A DNA stretch of 64,000 bases, taken from positions 14,632,001-14,696,000 of the forward strand of contig NC_056046.1 in NCBI RefSeq assembly GCF_004379255.2. The letters run 5' to 3'. Position 1 is the stretch's first letter. Every line of letters begins with the position of its first letter. This DNA comes from Salvia splendens (Eukaryota > Streptophyta > Magnoliopsida > Lamiales > Lamiaceae). The position numbers and the translations under genes are program-made. A model generated the notes under the pieces. The model had not been told where the DNA came from and made no database searches. It saw only the letters and a list, made by a program, of their open reading frames with translations. Positions 46,935 through 57,464 of the stretch are shown here, piece after piece.

Positions 46935-47778
46935 GAGCACCCGCAACGCTGTGCCGTTGCGGTGCCTAAGCCGTTCCGGAAGAACGGTTCCGCGGCGGCA
47001 CGCGTTGCAGCCGCCGTTTCGTCGCCATTTCGTGCCGATGCCGTTCCGGGTGTCGTTGTTGCGGCACGACACGTTCCGCCACGCGCCGAGGCGACGTGGC
47101 AGGCTCTCATTCGACGCGTGACACCCACTCGCTGCCCCGCGAGTGGGTTTCGTCACGGTGACGCAATAATTCATTTTTTTAAAAAAATCGAATTTAATAA
47201 TTTTTTTTGTAACGGTATTGTTACCGTTTTTTGTATTCGTTTTTTATTTATTTTTTATTTTTTATTTTTTTAAATTTATTTACTCTATAAATACTCTATT
47301 TCATACTCATTTCACTCACAAACACACATCTATTCCTCTCAAATCCTCTCTATTTCCACCCCAATTTTCATCTCAAATCAACTCTGTTTTTCTTCTCCCA
47401 AATTTAATCAAACTAATGGATCCTTTTGAACAAATGCGTCAAATATTGGAACAATCACTTGAAGAAGATCGACGACGGGAGGCGGAAGAAGCCACGCCGC
47501 CCCAACGACGCTCCCGTACGTAAATTATGTTTTTTTACGAATTTTATGTTGTAAGTTTATTTTATTTAATAAAGTGTGTTTGTTTTAATTGAATTGGGTT
47601 GGAAATAAAAATAAAAAATGAAATTGAATGAATAGTAATTTAAGGAACGGTTAAGGAACGGATAAGAAACGGAGGGTTGCAGGTTTCGTTCCTTAGTTAA
47701 GGAATGGAGTAAAAAAGTACAGTGGGGCCCGCAAATAGTAGTTTAAGGAACGGTATAGGAACAGCGTTGTGGATGGCC
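46935..47778 (+). mobile_element. PIF/Harbinger deletion derivative
   Basis: 844 bp, same family as 33471-34674 but in the opposite orientation. Ends are GAGCACCCGCAACGCTGTGCC and (inverted) GGCCATCCACAACGCTGTTCC, flanked by TTA (46932-46934 and 47779-47781). It carries only the first 35 codons of the transposase (47416-47523), which ends at a TAA just after the SRT residues. Confidence 0.87.
47416..47523 (+). pseudogene. HARBI1-like transposase, first 35 codons
   Basis: The frame starts MDPFEQMRQILEQS and ends at 47523. It is nearly the same as the start of the fragment at 33834-34184 but is cut shorter. It has no nuclease domain. Confidence 0.75.
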
Positions 47779-47789
47779 TTATAAACATA

Positions 47790-48386
47790 AAATCAGACCT
47801 AATACAGTCGGCAAAAAATTACAACACCATGATAAAACTACTACATACAAAAAGAAGAGTAAAACAAAAATATAATACAAGAGAAGTTGTGGTTTTTGAA
47901 GTGGAGACAGGTTTGAGATGAAGGATGTTGATATCGGATTTGAACGGAAATACTCGTTGGTGGAATCTGTACGGACATCTAAGGTGGGTAAGCAGTTGCA
48001 CTTTAGTAAGACTAGAATTTGAAAGGCGCCTCCTTCCGCATCCACAATAGTCAGGAAAACTTCGTCGTTGTTGCAAAAGTGCTTGAAGGTGGGATGATCC
48101 AAATCAACTCTGACACGTACAACCATCTTCTTCTCCCGATTGGCCCACAGCTCCATCTCCTCGGCATCCTTCCCTTGACACATTAACCCTAATCCCCCCG
48201 TATACTCCACCAACCTCTTTTCATTATACCTAACTCTCTCCGGCAGCCTCCACGATTCAACAAAACACCTCTGCTTAACGTCCAGCGTCACCACCTTATT
48301 GCTCCACGTCAGCCAGTGCACGAATCGGCCGGCGGTGGTGACAGGAGGATCGAAAGCGGTGACGTTGTCTCCACAGGGAAGATACG
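47790..48386 (-). pseudogene. F-box-associated domain fragment, copy A
   Basis: Minus-strand sequence encodes the C-terminal interaction region of a plant F-box protein (RFVHWLTWSNKV, CFVESWRLPERVRY, ELWANREKKMV). It matches the copies at 61143-62070 and 52679-54513. The N-terminal F-box is missing. The fragment ends abruptly at about 48386 where duplicated TOC34 sequence begins, so two unrelated fragments are fused. Confidence 0.78.
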
Positions 48387-50105
48387 ACTCAATCATAATA
48401 AATGTATCACTAACTGTGCCTTTTGATTATAGACAACAAGACCAATAATGTGTACCATTAAAATACCTTTTTATGGTATCCAGAACTTGATCGTTGACAT
48501 AGGCCCCTTCACTGAGTCCAGGGGTGTCAATAATGTTCAACTAAAACCTAATCGTGACCGTGAAACCATCACTGGCCTTTGGGTTTCCAACTGAAGTAAA
48601 GGGCAAAAACAAGTTTATAAGTTACTCAGCAATCACATCAGACATAGATCTCAAATTGTAAGGCTAAGTTTCAAAACCAAACTACATTTACCTGAAAAGC
48701 GCTCACAGTTACCACACGTTCCCCTATGATCGAATTAACTGTTGAAGATTTATCAACACCGTCTTTCCCCATAACAAGGATCGTTAAAGTGTCAACATTC
48801 TACAAAAGATGGTAAAGTTTCACTAAAACATCTGAAGAAATCTAAACTCAACTGCGAGAATGATCGATTCAGAATAAACCAGTCCAATTGCATCAGCTTT
48901 ATCTCATCTTATAAATCTGTTGACTGAATTGCAGCAAAGACACACAGCTTTGAGCAAAACATCAAACTGTTACGGACTCAATTCCCACATCGGTTGTGAG
49001 AACAACTGATGTGGGGTATATAGACTAAATGGGCTCTCTCTCCTAATAGGCTAGTCTTTTGGGATGAGTTCTCTTGTTTGGTCTGTATCAATTGGTGCTT
49101 TCATTGAGAGCCCAAACGGCTCGGAGTGGTGGCCGGGCAACGAACTCGCCGTGACCAACGAGTGCGTTTGGGGCCGCTCGGAGTGGTGACCCACAGAGTG
49201 GTGGCCGGGAAAAGAATCCGCCGTGACCAACGTGGCCGTGACCAACGAGAACTCGGAGTGGTGGCCCACGGAGTGGTGGCTTGGCAAAGAACCAGCCGTG
49301 ACCAACGTGGACGTGACCACTCGGAGTGGTGGCCCACGGAGTAGTGGCCTGGCAAAGAACCAGTCGTGACCAACGTGGCCGTGACCAACGAGGACGTTGG
49401 CCCTTAAAGGAGGGTCGAATGTTACGTACTCAATTCCCACATCGGTTGTGGGGTATATAGACTAAATGAGCTCTCTCTCCTAACAGGCTAGTCTTTTGGG
49501 ATGAGTTCTCTTGTTTGGTCTGTATCACAAACCTTCATCTTTATTTTGACAGCAAATTAACCAACTTTTCTTGAGTGGCTGTCGGAAACTGCTGAATTGC
49601 AGTCCATTCTTTAACTAACTGTGCCGCCATTTTTTATGCTGGATCACAATGGGAAAACTCCACACCAATATTTTTGCTCAAAAGAATAGAATTATAAAAA
49701 TCAAATCCTAAAAAAGAAGAATATACAATGAAAACTAAACAATAGCATAAAACTCCCCAAACGCAAGCTTAATTCAAAACAATCTCAAGAAAACCTAACT
49801 TTAATTTCAACAAATTATAGATTATAACAACATTTATCTACCCACAAGGATCTCTACAAGTTTTAAAATCCCACTCTAATTTTGAAATACTAACATGTAA
49901 CACCTCCAGTTATACATTCAACCGCAAAATTAGGATGAAGAAACTGAAATCGATGAAAGTCTAAAGCCAACAACAACAAGAAGAAAGAAGCCGATAAAAA
50001 CAATGGAAATTTGACAGTTGTTAAAAAGCAGAATTGGTAGAAAAAACATATTCCTAGAAGGGAAGAAGATGAAGGGTTTAAGGAGAAACCTGGAGAGTGA
50101 TAGAG
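48387..50105 (-). pseudogene. partial TOC34 duplicate, non-functional
   Basis: This is a copy of the TOC34 region from just downstream of the DTPG exon back to the non-coding leader exon (parent about 44998-46075), on the same strand. The exons for the dimer interface, the C-terminal half and the membrane anchor are absent. The P-loop has two glycine-to-aspartate changes (GKDGVDKS instead of GKGGVGKS), which should abolish GTP binding. A one-base deletion near 48540 breaks the next exon. A TRIM element splits it at 48968-49527. No function is expected for the protein. Confidence 0.88.
48968..49527 (+). mobile_element. TRIM (miniature LTR retrotransposon)
   Basis: 560 bp flanked by CAAAC (48963-48967 and 49528-49532). 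The LTRs are 48968-49090 (123 bp) and 49420-49527 (108 bp, lacking about 15 bp), both starting TGTTACG and ending TGTATCA. They contain the CCCACATCGG motif common in plant TRIMs and a TATATAG box. The segment after the 5' LTR, TGGTGCTTTCATTGAGAG, is a primer-site candidate, and AAAGGAGGG precedes the 3' LTR. The interior is a tandem repeat around CGGAGTGGTGGCC and GTGACCAACG. No coding capacity. Confidence 0.9.
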
Positions 50106-50216
50106 AATAGATAGGAGTCGACCAATTCTGCAGGTTTCTCCTAAAAAATGTACATATATTTCCGGTAAGGGTAATCACGTCATTTACTTCCTATGTTATT
50201 ACTCCTAAAAATCATG

Positions 50217-50535
50217 CTCCATTCGTCCACGAAAAATATGACACATTGGTTTTAATGTGAAATTGGTAAAGTTAGAGAGAAGAGAAAAAAAAAGTAAGAG
50301 AGTAGTGTTAGTGGAATATGAGGTCCATATTATTAGTAAGAGATAAGGGAAAAAAATATAATATAAAAGGGAAAAAAGTGAGAGAGAAGTAGTGTTAGGG
50401 GAATGTGGGGTGGTAAGAGAGAAGGAAAAAAAGTAAGAGAGAAGTTGTCGAAAACTTTCCCTTTTAAAATGTGCTCTATTTTTCGTAGACAACCAAAAAT
50501 GACAAATGTGCTCTATTTTTCGTGGACGGAGGGAG
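50217..50535. mobile_element. Stowaway-like MITE
   Basis: About 319 bp with ends CTCCATTCGTCCACGAAAAAT and (inverted) CTCCCTCCGTCCACGAAAAAT. Flanking dinucleotides are TG and TT rather than TA, so the duplication has decayed or the ends are slightly off. A second copy of the right terminal motif lies about 50 bp inside. Confidence 0.75.
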
Positions 50536-52678
50536 TTTGATACGAGTAAACTCGTATTGGAGAATAATGGCGAGAAATTACCGGATAAAAGAGGTCCGTT
50601 CGTGGAAGGAATTCCGCCGAGCAACCGATGAACAAAGACTGAGAAAAGAAAATTGCAGAAAAGTAAAATACGATAAAAGATAATTGTATTCCTTCAATAA
50701 TTAAGTCAAAAGATAACAAAGACTCATATTTATAATACTCCCTAATAACCTAACTTAGTGATTAAGAAATAGGAAAGATATGCTAAATCAATAATATATG
50801 AAATAATTGGGAATATACTCGTATAAACTCCCCCACGGTGGAAATTCACCTTGTCCTCAAGGTGGAAACAAAAGAGCAATGAGGCATCCCGGCTCCGAAA
50901 TCCGACTATCAAGAAACACATCATAAAACTCCTTATGCTCATCAATCTTTATTCTCTGACCACGACCAAATAAAATTACATCTCCAAATTCATATTACGT
51001 GTGCTCGAGTTTCTCACTTAGACAACTCATCAACCCCTTAACCACTCCCAAAGTGGGCAACATATGTGGGAAAACTAGTTATAGAACTGCCATCAATGGC
51101 AATAAGAAACTCATGTGGAGCAATTCCCAATTGAAGCCACTTCAAACCATCCCTACCATCAAGATGTTCCGAGTTTTCATAATGCTCTCGAGAAATTGGA
51201 TTTCTCACGGTCGGGTAGCTGTGGAGGCGACAAAGGACTTATGAGCGGCTTCTCTATCCAAATTGTTCTCGACCACCTGCAAGGAACACGAGCTATCAAC
51301 AAGAGGCCCTAGATCCCATGTAGATGGTACTCCATTCTCATCCGTCCAACCGAACGAACTCGCAATAGAGAAATTAGAAATTGTAACGAGTAGACTTCTT
51401 CGACCTCCCAAAATCATCGACACTCCCTTATTCATTATTTCTACTTGATCCTCTATGCCTCGTCTCAAAGGTAGGGTTATCAAGATATGACTATCGGGCA
51501 TAGGCAATTTCGGCTTCTTGACGGTGAAGGCTTGTCCATCAAATCTTTGCGAGGTATACCCTCCTGGATCAAATGCACCTTATCGTTGTGTTGCACATAC
51601 CCCAATAGTTGAAAACCGCCATTCACCATGGACTTCCTTTAGAACCAGTAGAATAAAAGTATCATTCAGGATCTTTGCCATAACAACAACATTGCATATA
51701 ACAATTCTTTGTTGGTGAAGACCTTCGGCCTGGATAAGTATATCATCAAACTCATGAATATCCTTGGTAACTATTCCCTTGCTGATAGAAGAACTAGAGC
51801 AGTCGCGTTCCACACTCTCTGAAATCTCCATGTTTATTAAACTGGGGACAGTAGCAAGTACAACATGAGGGACAAATGTTGGACTGGTATTGGGGCCACC
51901 GGGCTGGGAGATCACGGCTGGTGGGGGCGGGTCATCATCTAACAATTCGCCCTTATCTCCACTAATGTCGGAGCTGCATGGAGGAACTGGTGGGGGCAGA
52001 TTTAAGGACGGGACAGCAGCTGCAGCAGGCAATGGAGCGGTTGTGCGGCAATGGCTCGTCGGACTCGCTGCGGCGTGAGGATCACCCAAGCAGCGTTCAT
52101 TTGCATCCATCCGAGACTCCAAGTTTTTTCCAATTGCAATCAGGCGCTCGAGCTGTGAAACCAAGGGTGGCACCTGTAGGTTCGGTTCCGAATTTGGCAT
52201 CACCGAGTCACATGGCATGCCGAGGGGCTCGGTGACACTGTCGTAAGGCGGTTGGTATGGAGGCGATGGCTTCTGGAAGGGCTGGTAAGGCGGCTGTGCA
52301 ACGGTGTACATCGGGGGCTCGTCGGGTGGGTCAGGTTCGGGGCGCGGATAGGACACTGAAAAGTGTTGGAGTGGATGCTGGTAGGTCTGCGGTGGCTGCT
52401 GGTATTGTTGGAGCGGCTGCCATGGATTGTCCCAGCACGTTGGCGGGTGTGGCTGTGCGATTTGCAGGGGCAGTGTGTACTCCGGATCTGAATAGGAGTA
52501 CCCAAATTGCACATCTTGTCTCTGGGGGTACCAACACGATGTGGGGCTCGACATGTGCAGTGGCAAGGAGAACTGTCCGTCGAATTGGTGATGGTGGTAG
52601 ACAGTGTAGGTGTATGACTTGATGGCGGAAATATAGAGGATAAGAACACGATGAAAGTACCAGATGATACGAGTGATA
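50536..52678 (-). mobile_element. truncated gypsy-derived LTR element with a Pro/Gln-rich ORF
   Basis: A minus-strand element. Its 3' LTR is about 50536-50828, with inverted ends TGATACGAG / CTCGTATAA. Next to it lies GTGGGGGAG and a frame reading HLEDKVNFHRGG, the typical end of plant gypsy polyproteins. The far end keeps only the last ten bases of the 5' LTR (ACTCGTATCA on the minus strand) followed by a primer-site candidate TGGTACTTTCATCG. The 5' LTR has therefore been almost wholly deleted, and F-box copy B follows directly. The sister element at 57465-59210 is complete. Confidence 0.75.
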
Positions 52679-52692
52679 AATAACAAAACCAT
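51580..52692 (-). CDS. Pro/Gln-rich gag-like ORF of the gypsy derivative
   Basis: An open frame of up to 370 codons, probably starting at the internal methionine of MSSPTSCW near 52555. The first half is rich in Pro, Gln and Tyr (QPPQTYQHPLQ). A short helical segment QLERLIAIGKNLESRM follows, then a Ser/acidic region and IHEFDDILIQAEGL. I recognise no conserved domain. Its place after the primer-binding site suggests a Gag remnant. The sister element has a similar helix (MLARLETRL) near its start. Whether it is expressed is unknown. Confidence 0.45.
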   Translation of the reverse strand: MVLLFITRIIWYFHRVLILYISAIKSYTYTVYHHHQFDGQFSLPLHMSSPTSCWYPQRQDVQFGYSYSDPEYTLPLQIAQPHPPTCWDNPWQPLQQYQQPPQTYQHPLQHFSVSYPRPEPDPPDEPPMYTVAQPPYQPFQKPSPPYQPPYDSVTEPLGMPCDSVMPNSEPNLQVPPLVSQLERLIAIGKNLESRMDANERCLGDPHAAASPTSHCRTTAPLPAAAAVPSLNLPPPVPPCSSDISGDKGELLDDDPPPPAVISQPGGPNTSPTFVPHVVLATVPSLINMEISESVERDCSSSSISKGIVTKDIHEFDDILIQAEGLHQQRIVICNVVVMAKILNDTFILLVLKEVHGEWRFSTIGVCATQR

Positions 52693-52858
52693 AATAAAAC
52701 TACATAGAGTAAAACAAAAAATACAAGGGAATTGAAGTTATGTGGTTTTTGATGTGGAGACAGGTTTGACATGAACGATGTTGATATCGGATTTGAACGG
52801 AAATACTCGTTGGTGAAATCTGTAGGGACATCTAAGATGGGAATGCAGTTGCATTTTA

Positions 52859-53865
52859 GGGCATCAGCAGTGGGGCTCCCTAAAGCCCGCCCTATGCACC
52901 GTCACGTCAGCATTTTATCCTCCTACCCTTTCACCTGCAGTGGGGCGCCCTATAAGCCGCCCTAAGGGGCGCCCTAAGCATTTTCTTTTATTTGAATATT
53001 TAAATAAATACAAAATTTGGGAAAAACCTTCATTTCATTTATAAAATTAATATATTAAAATAAGAATTAAAAAAATATGCAAACTCAACAACGACGGTTA
53101 CGGGCCCACACTTCTTCAATCATTTCGTTCATGAGCTGAGCATGGTCTTGTTGGTTGCGCATTGAGGCCTATCTAGATAGAACCTCATTGAAGCCCATCG
53201 ATAATCCTCGAGCTAGGGGCACGGTCGCCGTGCTGGAGGAGCTAGATGCACCTTCATCATCGGTCCAATCCTTGATGCTCCCACCTTCATGTTCGACTAT
53301 CATATTGTGCAAGATAATGCACGCATACATGACATCGGCGAGGACTTCCTTGAACCAGAGACGCGCCGGCAAAATAGTCTGCAACTAGACGTTCGTGAGC
53401 TGCGGCGTGTTCGCGGAGGACAAACGTCCGACGTCGAATAGGCCTGGGGATTTGCTCCGTCGCCGTCGCCGCCGCCGCCTCGCGATGCATTTCGGCTAAG
53501 AATTCCGCCATTGCGTCTTGAGCGGCTGCATTTAAGGCTTGAGTCAAGGTCGGACTACCGCCCTCCGAGGAACTCTGGTCGTCGTCGTGGTTCACTTTGG
53601 TTTGTGAGAGATGGAGAAATGTAAGAGATGAGAGAAATGAGAAATGCGAGAAATGTTCGTATAAAAAATAGAATGAGAAACGAGGTTTAATAAATAGACA
53701 AAATTCAAAAAAAAAACAAAAATGTGTTGCATCGTCCGCGCTTCCTCCGCGGACTATCTGTCGGGCGAGGACGACGCATCGTCCATCGTCCGCGCACCCA
53801 CAGTGGCGGACGATAGCGCGCCCAAGACATCAGGTGGCCCATCGTCCGCCCCACTGTGGGTGCCC
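52859..53865 (-). mobile_element. PIF/Harbinger deletion derivative with both transposase ends
   Basis: 1007 bp, ends GGGCATCAGCAGTGGGGC and (inverted) GGGCACCCACAGTGGGGC, flanked by TTA (52856-52858 and 53866-53868). Same family as the MITE at 23608-24086. F-box copy C at about 61258 shows the uninterrupted sequence CACTTTAGTAACACTAG, which serves as an empty site. Confidence 0.9.
53169..53595 (-). pseudogene. HARBI1-like transposase, N- and C-terminal ends joined by deletion
   Basis: Two minus-strand frames. 53287-53595 has an N-terminal charged region with REHAAAHERLVADYF. 53169-53384 has the C-terminal VMYACIILHNMIVEHEGG signature of plant HARBI1/ALP1-like proteins, which includes the last part of the DDE domain. 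The middle of the protein is deleted and the two parts are in different frames. The likely original start codon reads GTG. Confidence 0.78.
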
Positions 53866-54300
53866 TTAGTAATACTAGAATTGGAGAGATTATAGAATGC
53901 GCCTCCTTCCGCATCCGCAGTCGTCACGAAAACGACGTCGTTGTTGCAAAAGTGCTTGAAGGTGGGATGATCCAAATCAGCTCTGCTCGGGTGCGCCATC
54001 ATCCGCCATTGTGGGTGCCCTTAGTAACACTAGAATTAGAGAGATTATAGAATGCGCCTCCTTCCGCATCCACAGTCGTCACGAAAATGACGTCGTTGTT
54101 GCAAAAGTGCTTGAAGGTGAGATGATCCAAATCAGCTCTGCTCGGGCGCGTCATCATCCGCCACTGTGGGTGCCCTTAGTAACACTAGATTTGGAGAGAT
54201 TATAGAATGCGCCTCTTTCCGCATTCGCAGTCATCAAGAAAACAACGTCGTTGTTGCAAAAGTGCCTGAAGGTGGGATGATCCAAATCAGCTGTGACACG
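53842..54300 (-). repeat. 155-bp tandem triplication spanning a Harbinger end and F-box sequence
   Basis: Units begin at TTAG in 53866, 54021 and 54176. Each contains part of F-box copy B, and the joints each carry about 25 bp of the Harbinger right end (CCACTGTGGGTGCCC). The amplification therefore happened after the Harbinger insertion. Confidence 0.9.
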
Positions 54301-54871
54301 TACAACCATCTTCTTCTCCAAATTGGCCCACAGCTCCATCTCCTCGGCATACTCCACCAACCTCTTCTCATTATACCTCACTCTCTCCGGCAGCGTCCAC
54401 GCTTCAACAAAACACCTCCGCTTAACGTCCAGCGTCATCACCTTATTGCTCCACGCCAGCCAGTGCACGAATCGGCCGGCGGTGGTGACAGGAGGATCGA
54501 AAGCTACTTTCAACTAATCCGAGTGCGAATAAGGGAACAACTAGTGGAGTAGTACAAGTGATAAAATAAAAGTAAAAAAATTAAAATTGATATATAGAAA
54601 TTCTTTTTCTTCTTCGCATGAGAGAAATCCTTAAATAGATTTCATTTCCCATTTTCAGAAGCGGATGAATCCATTTCTCAATTCTCTGAGCTGATTTAGG
54701 AGCTATAATTTCCCAAATCTTCTGTTTCAGCTCATTAAATTCTTCGTATAAAGGCCTAGCTCAATTCAATCCCTTATTTAAGCATCATTGCACTCAATTT
54801 GATTCCCCCGAAATCACTTTTCCACCGGCATTCCCAATTGAATATCCTGAAATTGGGGGCGAGATCGAGCC

Positions 54872-57251
54872 ATGACGACTTGAGGGAGCAGATCTGAAAA
54901 AGTGAGGTGAATATTCCAGCAATTCGACGTGAACAGAGACGGGGGCCTGAAGCGGGAGGAGATGTCGGCGCTTGTGGTGGCTGTGGTTCAGCGACGAACA
55001 GATTAGCGCAACTCTCGACGAGCTTTTCCGCACCTACGGCGAATTCATCGACGGCGAGAAAGGCCTCACCTTTGACGGACTCCTCCGCACCTACGACGAC
55101 GGTGACGTGGACAGAGATTTCGAAGCCCTCAGCCTCGAGCTGAAGGCGTCAGAGGAGGATAAAATCAAAGCTTCGGAGGAGGCGGCGTCGTCTTCCTCCG
55201 TCGTGATGGAGCCTCACAAGAAGCAGCGCACTGCTGCATGGGCTGTTTCCCCTAACCACAACATTGTGTTCGATGACACGTGGAACCTCGTAGATGATCT
55301 GGAGGGTCTTATCAATAGGTTGAAGACGAAGCAGATGAAGCTTGAATGATGGGAAGATAAAGAATAACAATTCAGACGTTTTTCTCTCTTCCGGCCATCA
55401 GGGATGGTCTAGAGAGCTCGGCCCGCAGTCTAGTGAGATATCGGACAAGAGAGTGATATGGGACGAGGCTTCTTCGGATTATGCAGCGTTCGTTAAGGAG
55501 TTAGGAGTACTGAGGTCGAGTGCGGACAACGTACGTTCGTGTGCTGAGGCGTTTGATGGCCAAATGGCCATCAGTCATGTGTTGTACGAGCATTACCCGT
55601 TTAACGAGGTGAGGCGATGGTGAGTTTCAAGAGGGCTAGTGAATTGACACCTTTTGATGTGAAGTCTCATTTTAGAGCAGGGAATTGTTTGTATGTTCTT
55701 GGTATGCATAGTGAGACGAAAGCAAAGTTCTTGCTTGCTTTAGAGGCAGCAGAAGCTGGTGGGAATCAGTGGGCTTATTTGTTACCTCAGATTCATGTGA
55801 ATTTGGGGATTGCACTTGAGGGAGAAGGTATGGTTCTTGGTGCTTGTGAACATTACAGAGAGGCTGCCATCCTCTGTCCGACTCATTTCTGGGCTTTGAA
55901 GCTTTTAGGCAGTGCCCTGTTTGGTGTAGGGGAGTATAGGGCAGCTGTGAAGGCCTTAGAAATGGCTATTTACATGAACAATGATTATGCAGATGCACAT
56001 TGTGATCTGGCTTCTGCGTTGCATGCCATGGGCGATGATGAGAACGCGATCAAGGAGTTTCAGAAGGCGATTGATCTGAAACCGGGTCATGTGAATGCAT
56101 TGTACAACTTGGGAGGATTGTACATGGATATGGGAAGGTATCAGAGAGCCTCGGAGATGTATACTCGGGTTTTGGCTGTCTGTCCGAGCCATTGGAGGGC
56201 ACAGTTGAACAAGGCCGTCTCTTTGTTAGGAGCTGCAGAAACCGAGGATGCTATGAAAGCTTTGAAAGAAGCTTTAAAGATGACAAACAGAGTGGAATTG
56301 CACGATGCTATAGCTCATTTGAAGCAGCTGCAGAAAAGGAAGTTGAGGGGGAATGGTAATGGCAATGGTGAGGCAGCCTTTGTAACTGTGGAGCCCTCGA
56401 AGTTTAAGGCCGTGGGCGAGAAAACCACGTTAAGGCCGGAGCTGGCCATCGTGCTTGACATCATAAACTTCCAGAGGGTCACTAGATTGAACCGGTGTGA
56501 GGTTGAGAAGATCAAGATGGAAATGAGTGAAGGGGATGTCCCAATTTCTTACTCCGACAGTGGCATGTCGGAAAGGTTCATACACAAAGCTTCACTTGAA
56601 GGAATTCTCCACAAGTTGCTTAGTTTCCTGAAGCCAGAAGCTTTTGTGAGAGTTGTCAAAGCTATAAACCAGAAAATCCTTTGTGTTTTGGACGAATCCG
56701 AGTCAGGGAGGGTGGATTAGGGGATATTTCTCGCAGTCCTCACCCCTCTCTGCGGAGCCTCTGTAGAAAAACGGAAGCAAACTTCATACGAGTCACTCCT
56801 ATGGTGCCTTGTGAACGAAGGCAATGCGCAGGTCAAGAAATCCGACGCTCAGAGATACATCAAGCTGTTGAGGAGGATCTACATTCCCACACATGGCATA
56901 AGTGAGATCTCAGAAATTCGTGGGGAGATAGATGATAACTCGTTGGTTTCCTCGACAGAGATCTTTGCAATGTTTGATGATCAAGAAAGGGGCTTTAGCA
57001 TCATGTCGACCCTGGTGAAGCTCGAGGGCAGAGATAGGAGCCGCCATGGCAGGCATGTCTGTGGTACCTGCCGGTACCCCATAATTGGGCCGCGTTTCAA
57101 GGAGACAAAAGATCACTTCAGCCTTTGCAGCCGGTGCTACAGCGAAGGGAGAGTGAGCTGTTCAGGAAAACAAGAAGAGTATAGGTTTAAGGAATATGCA
57201 AATGAGGCTGTCAAGGATGATTGCCTTTGGTTTGGTTCCAAAGGATCCTAA
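54872..57251 (+). pseudogene. EF-hand/TPR repeat protein pseudogene (At1g05150-like)
   Basis: The intronless remains of a protein that in Arabidopsis (At1g05150/At2g32450) has about 800 residues. An EF-hand (FDVNRDGGL, near 54923) is followed by another EF-like region, then TPR repeats (55617-56300; NALYNLGGLYMDMGRY and others), then a C-terminal domain with paired cysteines (CGTCRYPIIG). Lesions: two in-frame TGA codons at 54881 and 54908 where relatives have arginine, a small deletion and frame change near 54970, frame changes near 55345 and 55612, and a TAG at 56718-56720. The stretches 55617-56720 and 56721-57251 lie in one frame. Six lesions make it non-functional as a full-length protein. 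Confidence 0.85.
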
Positions 57252-57464
57252 CTTTTGTCTTATTTTGTTTTAAGTTAGTGTGAATCTTTGTACCACAAGT
57301 CCTTTTGATATGTTTGAGTCGAATTCTTTGCTTCATTTGTAAGATTTCGTAGTTTAGAGGTTTGGCATTTGCTGTTGACTTCTACTATCAATATATATAC
57401 TCCAAGTTTTGATTCAACTATCACTTTCTTGATTCTTATTTTAACATAATTGAAATAGTGTGAC

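Larger units (their letters stand above)
52679..54513 (-). pseudogene. F-box-associated domain fragment, copy B, split by a Harbinger element
   Basis: Two parts of one copy: 52679-52858 and 53866-54513. The sequence encodes RFVHWLAWSNKV, CFVEAWTLPERV and ELWANLEKKMV on the minus strand, as in copies A and C. A Harbinger derivative sits between TTA duplicates inside it. The segment next to the insertion is tandemly triplicated. The copy stops at 54513, just before the region that links to the F-box half in copy C. Confidence 0.8.

Noticed and set aside
49051..49440. Open frames over the TRIM interior
   Set aside because: They are products of the tandem repeat. TRIM elements have no coding capacity.
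52257..52622. Plus-strand open frame of 121 codons
   Set aside because: It is antisense to the Pro/Gln-rich frame of the gypsy derivative and has shadow-like composition.
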